Origin: Hypsibius dujardini
Taxonomy: Eukaryota; Tardigrada; Eutardigrada; Parachela; Hypsibiidae
Direction of reading: 5' to 3'
NCBI GenBank assembly: GCA_001579985.1
Contig: LRSR01011265.1
Location: 1 to 22,155, forward strand
DNA: 22,155 nt
Shown piece by piece: positions 9,801 through 18,335 of the stretch. The notes beneath the pieces were generated by a model. That model saw only the letters and a list, made by a program, of their open reading frames with translations, was not told where the DNA came from and ran no database searches. How positions within the stretch are numbered: the first letter of the stretch is position 1; every line of letters starts with the position of its first letter. The position numbers and the translations under genes are program-made.

Positions 9801-12800
9801 ACACTAAAAGATTAATACAAACTTTCCAAAATAATTAAACTTGGTCATTAATTAAACATCCTGTACGCATATTCAAACAGAATTTCTCAACCACATTATT
9901 GCATTTTATCAAATCCAAAATATACCGCATAGAAATTTTGTTCCATCTGATAGGACCTTGTGGCAGTGGCGACCTCCATCGAAGACGGCTCCTATGATGC
10001 CTGGAAATTACCCGTCACAATTGTCTGTGTCTTAATTGGTGCGGCTCTCCTCATGCTCCTGGCATTCTTCCTCTACATCAAGTACACTCAAAATCGTAGT
10101 GCCCTCCGGAATACCTTCATTATCCCGTTGAACGTGATAGAGACTGTCACGAAGAGCGCTGGCTCTCTACCGACCATGAGCGTGACTTCCTCGAACCCTT
10201 CAAAAACGCAGACTCACGACACGATGGAATGGACCACTGGGGCCGGGGCGGGAGTTGTGAAGGCAAGTATTTCTTAATATAATTTTTCTAAATTTCATTA
10301 TTGAATGTATATAAAAGTAAATGTAGTAAATTCACAAACAATACACATAAATAGCAAAAATACAAACAAATAAATATTGTTTTGATGAATTAGATAAAGT
10401 ATTAAAACATTTGAAAACAAAATACAAAAAAATCGTTTTAATTGCATTACCATAAATATAATTAACACAGTATTAAAATAAAACAATATAATTATTTTTT
10501 GGGAAGGTCGTCGGAGGAGAGCAATTTTTAACGCGGAAATTATGCAGTCATTTGAATCCAGACACGATGCAGTGGTCAACCAAGGTGATGCTGGTCCGGC
10601 TAAAAGACAAACTGTCCCACGGCAATCTTCTTCGGATGGTGGGCGTGGCGTATCACGATGCGAAATGGAAGCTAATTACGGCCTGCCCAACTAAAGGACG
10701 TCTGCAAGACATTCTCCACGCCGGAAAGTACAATTTGGATAACATATTTCGCCACTCCATTTTGAATGATATTGCGGATGGAATGGCGTATTTGCACAAG
10801 AACGGGTTAGTACATGGCCAATTGACCTCAAACAGTTGTTACATCGATGCGAGGTGGAACGTGGTTGTCGGGGACTGGGAACAGTTTGCGCTGCATCAGG
10901 CGCAGAAGATTCAGTTTGTGGCGTTTGAAAACCTTTACGCTGAAGCAAATGCCGGTATGTATGTTCAACGGAAAGATAGACAGACAGAGAGGCAGGCAGA
11001 CAGACAGACAGTAAAGGGGGCACAATATTGAGTTTAATTGTGAAGCTGAGGTTGCGTCCGCTCCTTTCAGAGATCGAAAGGGACATTGCAAACTACGCAG
11101 AATACCTCAAGTGTCTTTTCTGGACCGCGCCGGAAGCATTGACGAAGGACCACAACGATATCTTCATTGCCTCCCGTCCGGGAAAACCCGCGGACGTTTA
11201 CAGCTACGGCATCATCACCTTCGAAGTCTTGACGGACCTCTTGCCGTATGAAAACACTGTTGAACACGATGCCTTCGGTCGCCCCCTTCTCCTGCTGGTC
11301 CTCATCAAAATGGATCACCTCCGCCCGACTATTCCGATCGAAACACTCATGAACTCCGGTCACATATCCGCTCTAGTCAAAGCGACCTGGAAAAGTGAAG
11401 CCAATGAACGACCGACCTTTACAGACATATTAAGGCTCATGCGAACGGCCAACCCGAAACACCGAAATATCATCGACTCGATGATGCAGGCAGTCGAGAA
11501 TTACGCCGCGAGTTTGGAGGAGAAGGTCGCAGAACGGACGCGCGAACTGGAACGGCTGACCAAGAACATGGAGTCTTTACTGCATAGTATGCTTCCACCT
11601 TCGATTGCGGACCGGCTGGCCAAAGGGTTGACAGTTGAGCCGGAGTTTTACGAGTCGAGCACGCTCTTCTTCTCGGATATCGTTGGGTTTACTTCCATTG
11701 CATCGGCTTCCGCACCGCTGGATATCGTCACATTGCTCAACGACCTTTACTCCGGTATGTTCTTCTAATATAGCTAGGTTTGTGGCCCATGTGTGGTCCA
11801 TATGGTAGGTAGTCTGAACGGGTTACTTAAGCTCAGTGGGCGACAAGTTCCTTCACTCCAGTGTCCCGGAAAACAAGCTTCCTCTTCCTCTCTGCTTTTC
11901 GTACACTCATCTGTCGTCGGCTCACAATCCTACCTTATTTTCTGTCATTCTGAATGTCGATTCGTTTTTCGATCTTTTCGCCTCTGTTGTCTGTCTCGTC
12001 TGTCTCGTCTGGCTAATTCCGTGCTTTTAGACTTACAGCGTCAATCGCTCTTCCATTTTGTTTGAGTTGAATTGACTTCGTTAATTAACAGTCCGTCCGT
12101 CATCGCCCGTCTCTCGCCTCATCGATCCGTCCTTTTGTCAGTCTGTCCGTCTCTCTGTTTATCAGTCCCTCTGTCGGTCTGAAACGGTGATGCGCTTCAC
12201 CCCCGGAAGGTCGGGGAATCACTCTTTAGTTGGGCGGGGCGAGGGATATTTTCACCCTTGCGCGTGATTTTGCCGCGCGCGTGCGCCGACGGTAAAGGGG
12301 ACATCTTTAGTAAACCATTGCAGCATTTTGCATTTGGTTATTCGAATTGTCTTCTGTGGATATAGCAACGGTATAAATTGTCTGGAGGGTTGATTGCCCA
12401 GACATACAAAGACACATACGTCCGCCACACTGTGGCGTAAGCATTTACATTCCCGGAATAGCTCCGGTTTCCGGTGGCTCAGCTGAAGTCGAGTCGGTTT
12501 CCTAATAATGGCTATCTGGGGTCCTTACGCTATTCCGGGGCATCTCAATTTGTCTTTCTTCCGACATATGACTACTCGGCATCCCATTTCCGGCATTGGT
12601 AACCACAACCCGCAACCTCATCACGTGAAGACATGGCGAACCCCGATGTCTTTATTGCATCTGCGATCCACCATGCAAATGCGGTGCCAGCGATATCTGA
12701 AAACGATAGAACAGAGAAGGACCACCCGTCACCAAAATACTTGCCAGTTCGAGTGCCACGAGTGCGTCTGTCACAGCCGCCGTCAATGCGACATAACCAA

Positions 12801-14947
12801 AATGCCGAATCCTCCCCCAAACGAAACCTGTCCATAGACTGTTTCGGACAATCAAAACACCATTAGACATACACCGACTCAATCGTGGACAGATCAACAG
12901 ATCCATACAAGCAAACACGACAGGCGTTTCAGACCTACACAGTCATTTACATTGTTTCGGTTCCAACATGATTCTTCTTAACTCACCCTTCTAACTCAAC
13001 AAGGAGTCTAACTCCTTGTGTTCTCCTCTCTTCTTTCATAGAATGTTTAAATTTTCTTTCAAATTCCGTCCCGGAACTTATTTCACTGGCTTTCTCACTA
13101 ACTATTTAACTCTCAAATACACATTTTGTGCTTCTCGCGTCTCCTTATTTTTCTCTTCCATCCGTGATTTGTTCACTCCTTAGTAGCAATGAACAATCTC
13201 TATCATTTTTGCCAGTGGTCTGCAAACCGCTGTACGTAAAACTACTGCTGTGTTGGCCGACCGGATTTCTGAGATTGAGATTCCAACACCACACCGTGAT
13301 TACATTCACCGCATCCCGCGTCTGCCTCGCTCTCCAATCCCGGAGACTCCGAAGCCGATGGACCTCTAACTCTCCGCCCGTGCGCCAACACGAACTCCCG
13401 CCTGGTCTGCTTCGTTCTTTATCGTTTGCGTCACCGACTGACAAAGAATCCCTATCACACGTCCATCCGTCTCTTTGTCCGTCCGTCTGTCCCTCTGCCT
13501 TTCGTCCATTCCTCCGTGCCTCTGTCCGCCCGTCCGTCCCCTCCATCCAGGAGTCCATTCATCGAAGCATAAGAACTGATAAGCCTAATCATAATGATTT
13601 TATCCTCGCATCTGTTTTGCAGCGTTCGACGGGGTGATACGGGGATTTGACGTCTACAAGGTGGAGACGATCGGTGATGCGTACATGTGCATTTCCGGCC
13701 TGCCGCACCGGAACGGCGACGACCATGCCAATCAAATCGCAACTATGGCGCTGGACATGCTCTTCACTGTCACCACCATTCCGATTCGACACATGCCGGA
13801 ACGAAAGCTGCAAATTCGCATTGGCGCCCATACCGGCGCGGTCATGGCGGGAGTTGTGGGGATAACGATGCCTCGATACTGCCTCTTTGGTGACACCGGT
13901 ATACAGTACTGTCTGTCTGTCTATTAACCAGGAGAATGGGTAAAATGTTAAAAATGTTTCTTATAGTCAATACGGCTTCCCGGATGGAAAGCTCCTCACT
14001 ACCAATGCGGATTCAAATATCGGACGACACGAGGTCGCTGCTTGCCAAGCTCAATGTATACTCCATGATGTTCCGTGGGGACTCCATAATCAAGGTTTGT
14101 CACATATTTCACTTAAGCGTTTTTTCATATATGTGCAATGCAAAACGCATCCACTTCACTTTTTTACATGGCCTAATATTAGTGATTATCCATATATTTT
14201 AGTTCATCGGCAGGGTACTGAGAATCGTTTTTTATCAGAAGTTCAAAGTCCGGACAACACTGGAAGATATTTTGTTTCCCCTGGTTTTCACTGTGAAAAC
14301 TTAGATTTTTGAGAAAGGTTCCATTTAAAAACGTTTCCATTTTTCCTTTCCGAATTCAATTGGCAATCGATTCAAAATATCATAATCGTTTTTTGGTGTC
14401 AGGGAGCGGCTATTTCTCGAATGTCACTCGGAAGTTTCCGCTCTGGATTGAAACTAGCTCATCGCCCCGCCCTCTGGCATCGGAAAAAGATTCTGATGTC
14501 GATTTCAAATTGAATTTGAATTGGGATATTGTCAAAAATTTTGAAATGAACCTTTTCTAGCTTTTTATTTTACCGTGAAAAACTGGGGAGAAGTGCTGTC
14601 TTCCAGTGTCTTCCGGACTTTGAAATTCTGCCCAAAAAGCATTTAGAGCCATGTCGATGCAATCAATTTTATGGATCATCATTAATGAAGGACAAACTCA
14701 AAAAATAAAATGGAGATGTTTTGCGTGCCGCTTATGAAAACCGATCCGAGTACTAATCAGATCGACTAGAATTGTAGTCTTAATTGGTCGGTTTTGTGAA
14801 GCGATGTCCATTCCGTTGAAGGGAAAAGGAGCCATGAAGACGTACTGGCTGGTCGGCAAAGAGGGATACGTCAACCCACTTCCAGCGTTCGATTCGGGAA
14901 AAGATGAGGAACTTCTCCTTCTGCTGGATGAAACTCAAGTCAAATAA
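6862..14947 (+). CDS. Receptor guanylyl cyclase with a PstS-like (type II PBP) extracellular domain
   Basis: This single-pass receptor is predicted to make cGMP from GTP. Exons are 6862-6984, 7466-7659, 7729-8021, 8139-8650, 9954-10262, 10507-10954, 11071-11754, 13623-13898, 13967-14094 and 14822-14947, giving 1030 aa. A hydrophobic leader (residues 1-19) precedes an ectodomain (about 25-370) that reads as Pst[11 protein letters not shown], then [55 protein letters not shown] and [13 protein letters not shown], in the bacterial order. The membrane helix is at about 394-416. The kinase-homology domain follows ([14 protein letters not shown]); it lacks the HRD aspartate and DFG, as usual for a pseudokinase. 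Next is a dimerisation helix ([15 protein letters not shown]). The cyclase domain is intact: metal Asp829 (SDIVGFT) and Asp873, purine-binding Glu869 and Cys941, Asn948 and Arg952. The exon 5 donor is either GC (AAG|GCAAGT) or an upstream GTGAAG two codons earlier. An in-frame stop at 6844 supports the chosen ATG. Confidence 0.95.
6985..7465 (+). other. Cyclase intron 1
   Basis: This 481-nt AT-rich intron splits the first PstS-like motif block, between ANVYK and VWNAVY. Only short AAAT repeats (around 7212) stand out. Confidence 0.8.
8022..8138 (+). repeat. (TGTC/TGCC)n tract in cyclase intron 3
   Basis: The sense strand carries CTGTCTGTCTGCCTGCCTGCC from about 8084 to 8105 within a 117-nt intron. 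It is complementary to the GACA tract in intron 6. Confidence 0.85.
8651..9953 (+). other. Cyclase intron 4, between the ectodomain and membrane exons
   Basis: This 1303-nt AT-rich intron separates the last PstS-like exon from the membrane-segment exon. Open frames in it are short and low quality (for example 9285-9473). I see no repeat element or RNA gene. Its phase-0 position at the domain boundary means the ectodomain sits on a block of exons of its own. Confidence 0.75.
10955..11070 (+). repeat. (GACA)n tract in cyclase intron 6
   Basis: A tract of AGACAGACAGAGAGGCAGGC type lies at about 10976-11010, in the sense opposite to the tracts in introns 3, 7 and 8. Confidence 0.85.
11755..13622 (+). 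other. Cyclase intron 7 with an internal GC-rich, coding-like block
   Basis: This 1868-nt intron splits the cyclase domain between NDLYS and FDGVIRG. Its ends carry degenerate TCTG/TCCG tracts (12100-12180 and 13460-13550). In the middle, 12180-12310 is GC-rich with many CpG steps. The segment from about 12440 to 12870 has open frames on both strands, including plus-strand frames from ATGs at 12508 (109 aa, cysteine-rich near the end) and 12633 (77 aa). None is recognisable. A perfect 9-bp-stem hairpin (ACAAGGAGT/ACTCCTTGT) lies at 12999-13019. Confidence 0.6.
14095..14821 (+). other. Cyclase intron 9, hosting fold-back repeat copy 1
   Basis: This 727-nt intron separates the exon ending DSIIK from the last exon, which begins [12 protein letters not shown]. 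Most of it is occupied by a fold-back repeat copy (about 14209-14650). The acceptor, CCGTTGAAG|GG, is weak for a 3' splice site but is the only one that gives the conserved family C-terminus. Confidence 0.8.
14209..14650 (+). repeat. Fold-back repeat, copy 1
   Basis: The left arm contains AGTTCAAAGTCCGGACAACACTGGAAGA. The right arm, read in reverse complement, contains ATTTCAAAGTCCGGAAGACACTGGAAGA, so the ends are inverted repeats of each other. Internally CAATCGATTC on the left and ATGTCGATTTCAAATTGAAT on the right follow the same order as copy 3 at 17.5 kb. Boundaries are approximate. Confidence 0.7.
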
Positions 14948-15024
14948 TTATTGCTATAACCATGCGTTTAGTCAGTCTGGTGCAAGATGGGAGAGATGAC
15001 GCTCTTTGTGTGTACGCTTCAAGT

Positions 15025-15030
15025 AATAAA
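15025..15030 (+). terminator. Polyadenylation signal of the cyclase gene
   Basis: A canonical AATAAA lies 78 nt after the stop codon of the guanylyl cyclase, in the usual range for a metazoan 3' UTR. Confidence 0.6.
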
Positions 15031-15193
15031 AGTCTAATACCGGATTGTTATTCGCTAAACAGCAGAACAAAAGAACGGTGGAAACAAATTGGTTAGCGAC
15101 AGTTTTATTTCAGCCCGCATAATTGCTTGAAGGCCAACTAAAGAAATATTTGTTTTATTAAGACCAAATTTAGTGATGAAAATAAAAATTTAT

Positions 15194-15480
15194 TCGCCGG
15201 TAAAGTCGGGCAAAATGTTTTGGTAATATTTCAAAGTTGAAAAAACACTGGAAGAATCCATTTTCTTTCATTTTCAATCTAATAATAATGATTTTTAGAA
15301 CTACATAAAATATGACCTTTTTAGAAGATCCCATTCCAAATTTAATTTGGAGTCGATTGGAATTAGTCAAAAAAAGTCTGAGGTCAGTGGGCGGAGCTAT
15401 AGACCAAAACTAGACAACTTCACTGGAATTATCGGCCCTTTTTGACTTAGAAACCCGGCCAAATTTTCTCTGTTTTGTTA
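15194..15480 (+). repeat. Fold-back repeat, copy 2 (apparently one arm)
   Basis: It begins TCGCCGGTAAAGTCGGGCAA and continues through ATATTTCAAAGTTG, GATTTTTAGAACT, ATGACCTTTTTAGAAGATCCCATT, TTGGAGTCGATTGGAAT, GTGGGCGGAGCTATAGACCAA and a TATCGGCCCTTTTT block. The same blocks occur in the same order in copy 3 at 17501-17750. The right arm seen in copies 1 and 3 is missing. Confidence 0.75.
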
Positions 15481-15620
15481 AAGAAAATGAATTATTTGTA
15501 AGCTGCTTGCTTACCGATGCTTTAACTGAAAGGATTTAAATTAAAATAATTGCCCTTATCGTCGGAAGAAAAAGATTAGCGCCGCATAAATTTCACCGGA
15601 GACTACGTGAGCAGAAGTTA

Positions 15621-15765
15621 CTGTAGAGTCCCGACCCATCCGTGGTGCCTGCGTCATCACACAGTAAAAAGCGACCCTTTTGATTGATTGCAAAGATGTG
15701 CGGCCCACCGGGTCTGATTCACTGGTGGGTCCAAAAAGTACCACGTATGGGTCGGGACTCTACAG
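15621..15765. mobile_element. 145-bp MITE with TA target-site duplication (element 1)
   Basis: The ends are inverted repeats. The left end reads CTGTAGAGTCCCGACCCATC and the right end, reverse complemented, CTGTAGAGTCCCGACCCATA. The match covers about 27 bp with two mismatches (19 bp perfect). The element is flanked by TA on both sides (15619-15620 and 15766-15767), the target duplication of Tc1/mariner-superfamily transposons. It has no coding capacity, so it would be a non-autonomous element. It ends about 24 bp before a TATATAA sequence upstream of the Rab gene. Confidence 0.85.
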
Positions 15766-15788
15766 TAACTGAGAAATAGATGCAATGG

Positions 15789-15795
15789 TATATAA
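15789..15795 (+). promoter_or_regulatory. Possible TATA box of the Rab gene
   Basis: TATATAA followed directly by CCAAT lies 202 nt upstream of the Rab start codon. A transcript starting about 30 nt downstream would have a 5' UTR near 175 nt. This rests on motif resemblance alone in an AT-rich genome. Confidence 0.3.
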
Positions 15796-15996
15796 CCAAT
15801 CTGACTCGTCATATCTTATCAAACAGATTTATGCCTCGTCGTATGACCTTCGAAGCTCGCTTGAAGCTCGCACATATTGTGTCGTACGCTCCTTGCGGTC
15901 GCTCTACGCGTATATGCGCTGAATTCCTGAGAATAGTTTTCTGACAAATTTTGTCGATATCTTTACAGTTGAAGTTACCTTTGTGTAAGCTGGAAA

Positions 15997-17277
15997 ATGG
16001 GTGCGGAGGAATACGATTATATATTTAAAAGTATGGTACGTTCACTTTTTTTGCATACGTAAACTTTCTAGTAATTGTTGCCCCAACAAGTTAATACAGT
16101 ACATTGAGAAGGATGGACGTTGTGGCTTTTTCAGTTGTCATGGTCGGCTACTGTGGAGTGGGGAAGAGCAATCTTCTATCGTCCTTCACGCGAAACGAAT
16201 TTCACACGAACAACCACACTACCATCGGGTTGGATTTTGCCACGAAACGCGTTGAGATCAACGGCCGGCATATCAAGGTAAAGTACCTAACTCATTTACA
16301 GACCTTAATGGTAAAAAAAAGTAGCTGATGCGAATGGCTCCTTTTTAGGCTCAAATATGGGACACTTCAGGGCAGAAACGCTTTACACCTTTAGCGAGCG
16401 CGTAAGCCAAAATATTCTTATTAACGTTTACCATCACATATCAACTTATTTTATTTATTATACTAGTCTCTGAATTTGTGTCAGTCCATTACTGATTACA
16501 GTTAAAGTTCCAAATATGCCCTTCGTCTAATATGTCAAATGTTACTTAATTTTATATACGGCTGGTGGAGAACATTTCTTAATTTCTTTTATCATAATAA
16601 TTTGCGAATGTACAACTAATTTCTGTATACTTTGTATGAAAAAAGGTATTCCAAACATTAAAATAAATTCATGAAATATATTTTGCGTATGCGTAAATCA
16701 TATTAATTCATAATTCATAATTGATGATGTATATTTGCATAAGTGTAATTGTATGTGTTTATCAGGTATTTTTGTGGTGCGAAAGGTGCGCTGCTGGTTT
16801 ATGATATTACAGAAGGCTATCACACAATCGAGTGCTGGCTCCGCGAACTCCGCGAACACGCTCCCAAGGACATTATCATCATGCTGGTCGGCAACAAAAG
16901 CGACCTCGGCCACCTTCGCAAGGTCCCATCAGAAGTTGCCCAAGCTTTTGCAGGTCTATAGTTAGTTTCTCCTACCTTCTTCTACCCCAACTTAATTCGT
17001 AATATAATAATTTTGTTCCTTTTTTAACATACACAATACAGAACAAAATGGCATGAGTTTCATCGAGACTTCCGCCAAGGACTCCAGCAACGTAGGAAAG
17101 GCCTTCCATGATTTATTGGGTCAGATTTACACCCTCCATCATAGTAAAGAATTGCTCAACGCTGGTGAAGATGACGACAACAATAAGAAGGCCCCACCAC
17201 ATGGCTCCTCCACGGTCATTCGACTTGACCGTTCCAACTCACAGCAAGATAGCCAAATAAATCGGGGATGTTGCTGA
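15997..17277 (+). CDS. Rab11-like small GTPase (diverged paralogue)
   Basis: Rab11 proteins direct recycling-endosome and exocytic traffic. Exons are 15997-16030, 16135-16277, 16349-16401, 16766-16953 and 17042-17277, giving 217 aa (human Rab11A has 216). The first exon encodes only [11 protein letters not shown] plus one base, and this matches the Rab11 N-terminus. Motifs: P-loop GYCGVGKSN (residues 16-24), SFTRNEF, switch [17 protein letters not shown] with Gln68 kept, [20 protein letters not shown] and FIETSAKDS. The C-terminus ends NRGCC, a double-cysteine prenylation site. Differences from canonical Rab11: GDS to GYC in the P-loop, AGQE to SGQK in switch II, and RAITSAYYRGA to TPLASAYFCGA. 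These changes in otherwise near-invariant positions suggest a paralogue with altered nucleotide cycling or effectors. The gene is tail-to-tail with the minus-strand NYN-like gene. Confidence 0.95.
16402..16765 (+). other. Rab intron 3
   Basis: This 364-nt AT-rich intron lies between the LASA and YFCGA codons (phase 2). Nothing else is visible in it. Confidence 0.85.
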
Positions 17278-18335
17278 AAATAATTCCGACTGTATAGCAA
17301 TGGTATTGGCAGACTAAAAGAACGCTCAGTACCAGTGGTTTCAATGGTCATATTCATTAATTAATTAATTGCTACATATGAAAATAATCACTCGAACGAA
17401 ATATACATACTTTTTGGCGGCATTCTTCAAATACCGAATTCACAATCCATTCGAAATAGTAACTTTTTGTATTTAGACCATGGTAGTTATAACACTTTTT
17501 CGCCGGTCAAATGATACAAAGTTATTTTGCAATATTTCAGTGTTAGAAAAACTGGTAGTTTCCGTTTTTCCTCGTTTTGATTGTAAAAATATTGATTTTT
17601 AGAACTTCATTAAGTATGATCTTTTTTAATATTTTCCCATTTTAAATTCAAATTGGAGTCGCCTGGTATCAGCCAAAAAAATTTAGGAGTATGTGGGCGG
17701 AGCTATAGGCCAAACTTCGAAAGCTTCGGTGGAATTTCGGTCCTTTTTAAAAAGTATCCAGAGCTCCGCCCCTTATCTCCGACAAATATTTGGCTGATAT
17801 GAATCGACTCGAAATTGAATTTGAAATGGAACAGTGTCAAAATAATTGTTTTTCAGTTACTTCTAAAAGCCACCATTTCTACAGTGAAAATGAGGGGAAA
17901 TGTAATCTTCCTATGTTTCACCAACTTTAAAATATCACAGACAAACATTTGTTTGACCTTACCGGGAAATATATTTTAATATTGATCACTGACGTAAATC
18001 TAAATAAAAAACATTGTTTGCAGTGATCCTGGACTCGGCACCTAAATAATGTCCTAACTTGTAAGTAAGAGTGAAATATGGGGAGTTTTGCAGTTGAGCA
18101 ACCGGAAGTAGGGATCCATACTGATTAGGTAATATGACCCTCGTGGGAACTTAAAAGCTTCCATTTGCAAAATGATCCATAAATGCACACCTTTTTTTAG
18201 AAAAATTAGTTGCTCTCAAAAACACACATGAACAATTTATCGTTTTGGCCCTTAAAATCTTCGTGCGAGAAAGAATGAGTCTCAATCAAATGAACCCATT
18301 TCTCTTATATCCAAAGATGCAAATAATAAAAAAAA
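17278..18335. other. Intergenic region between convergent Rab and NYN-like genes
   Basis: The two genes converge here. The segment holds both 3' UTRs and the most complete fold-back repeat (17501-17970). I see no canonical polyadenylation signal close to either stop codon and no coding sequence. Confidence 0.6.
17501..17970. repeat. Fold-back repeat, copy 3 (both arms)
   Basis: This is a long imperfect palindrome of about 470 bp. The left arm (17501-17705) starts CGCCGGTCAAATGATACAAA and runs to GTGGGCGGAGCT. The right arm (about 17760-17970), reverse complemented, starts CCCGGTAAGGTCAAACAAAT and runs to GGGGCGGAGCT. Both arms share, in order, a TATTTYAAAGT/CAGTG block, TTTCCCATTTYAAATTCAA, GAGTCG and TATCAGCCAAA. 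A spacer of about 55 bp separates them. It is a candidate non-autonomous fold-back DNA transposon. I see no obvious target-site duplication. Confidence 0.8.

Larger units (their letters stand above)
14948..15996. other. Intergenic region between the cyclase and Rab genes
   Basis: This segment holds the cyclase 3' UTR with a polyadenylation signal, a copy of the fold-back repeat (about 15194-15480), a 145-bp MITE (15621-15765) and the Rab promoter region. I see no coding sequence in it. Confidence 0.7.

Noticed and set aside
12999-13019. Perfect 9-bp hairpin (ACAAGGAGT/ACTCCTTGT) as a terminator or small RNA
   Set aside because: It is intronic in a eukaryotic gene and too short for a microRNA precursor. 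Chance or a local repeat is more likely.
13128-13637. Long plus- and minus-strand open frames in cyclase intron 7 rich in Ser/Pro/Arg
   Set aside because: They are generated by the degenerate TCCG/TCTG tetranucleotide tract, which tends to stay open in several frames. No domain is recognisable.
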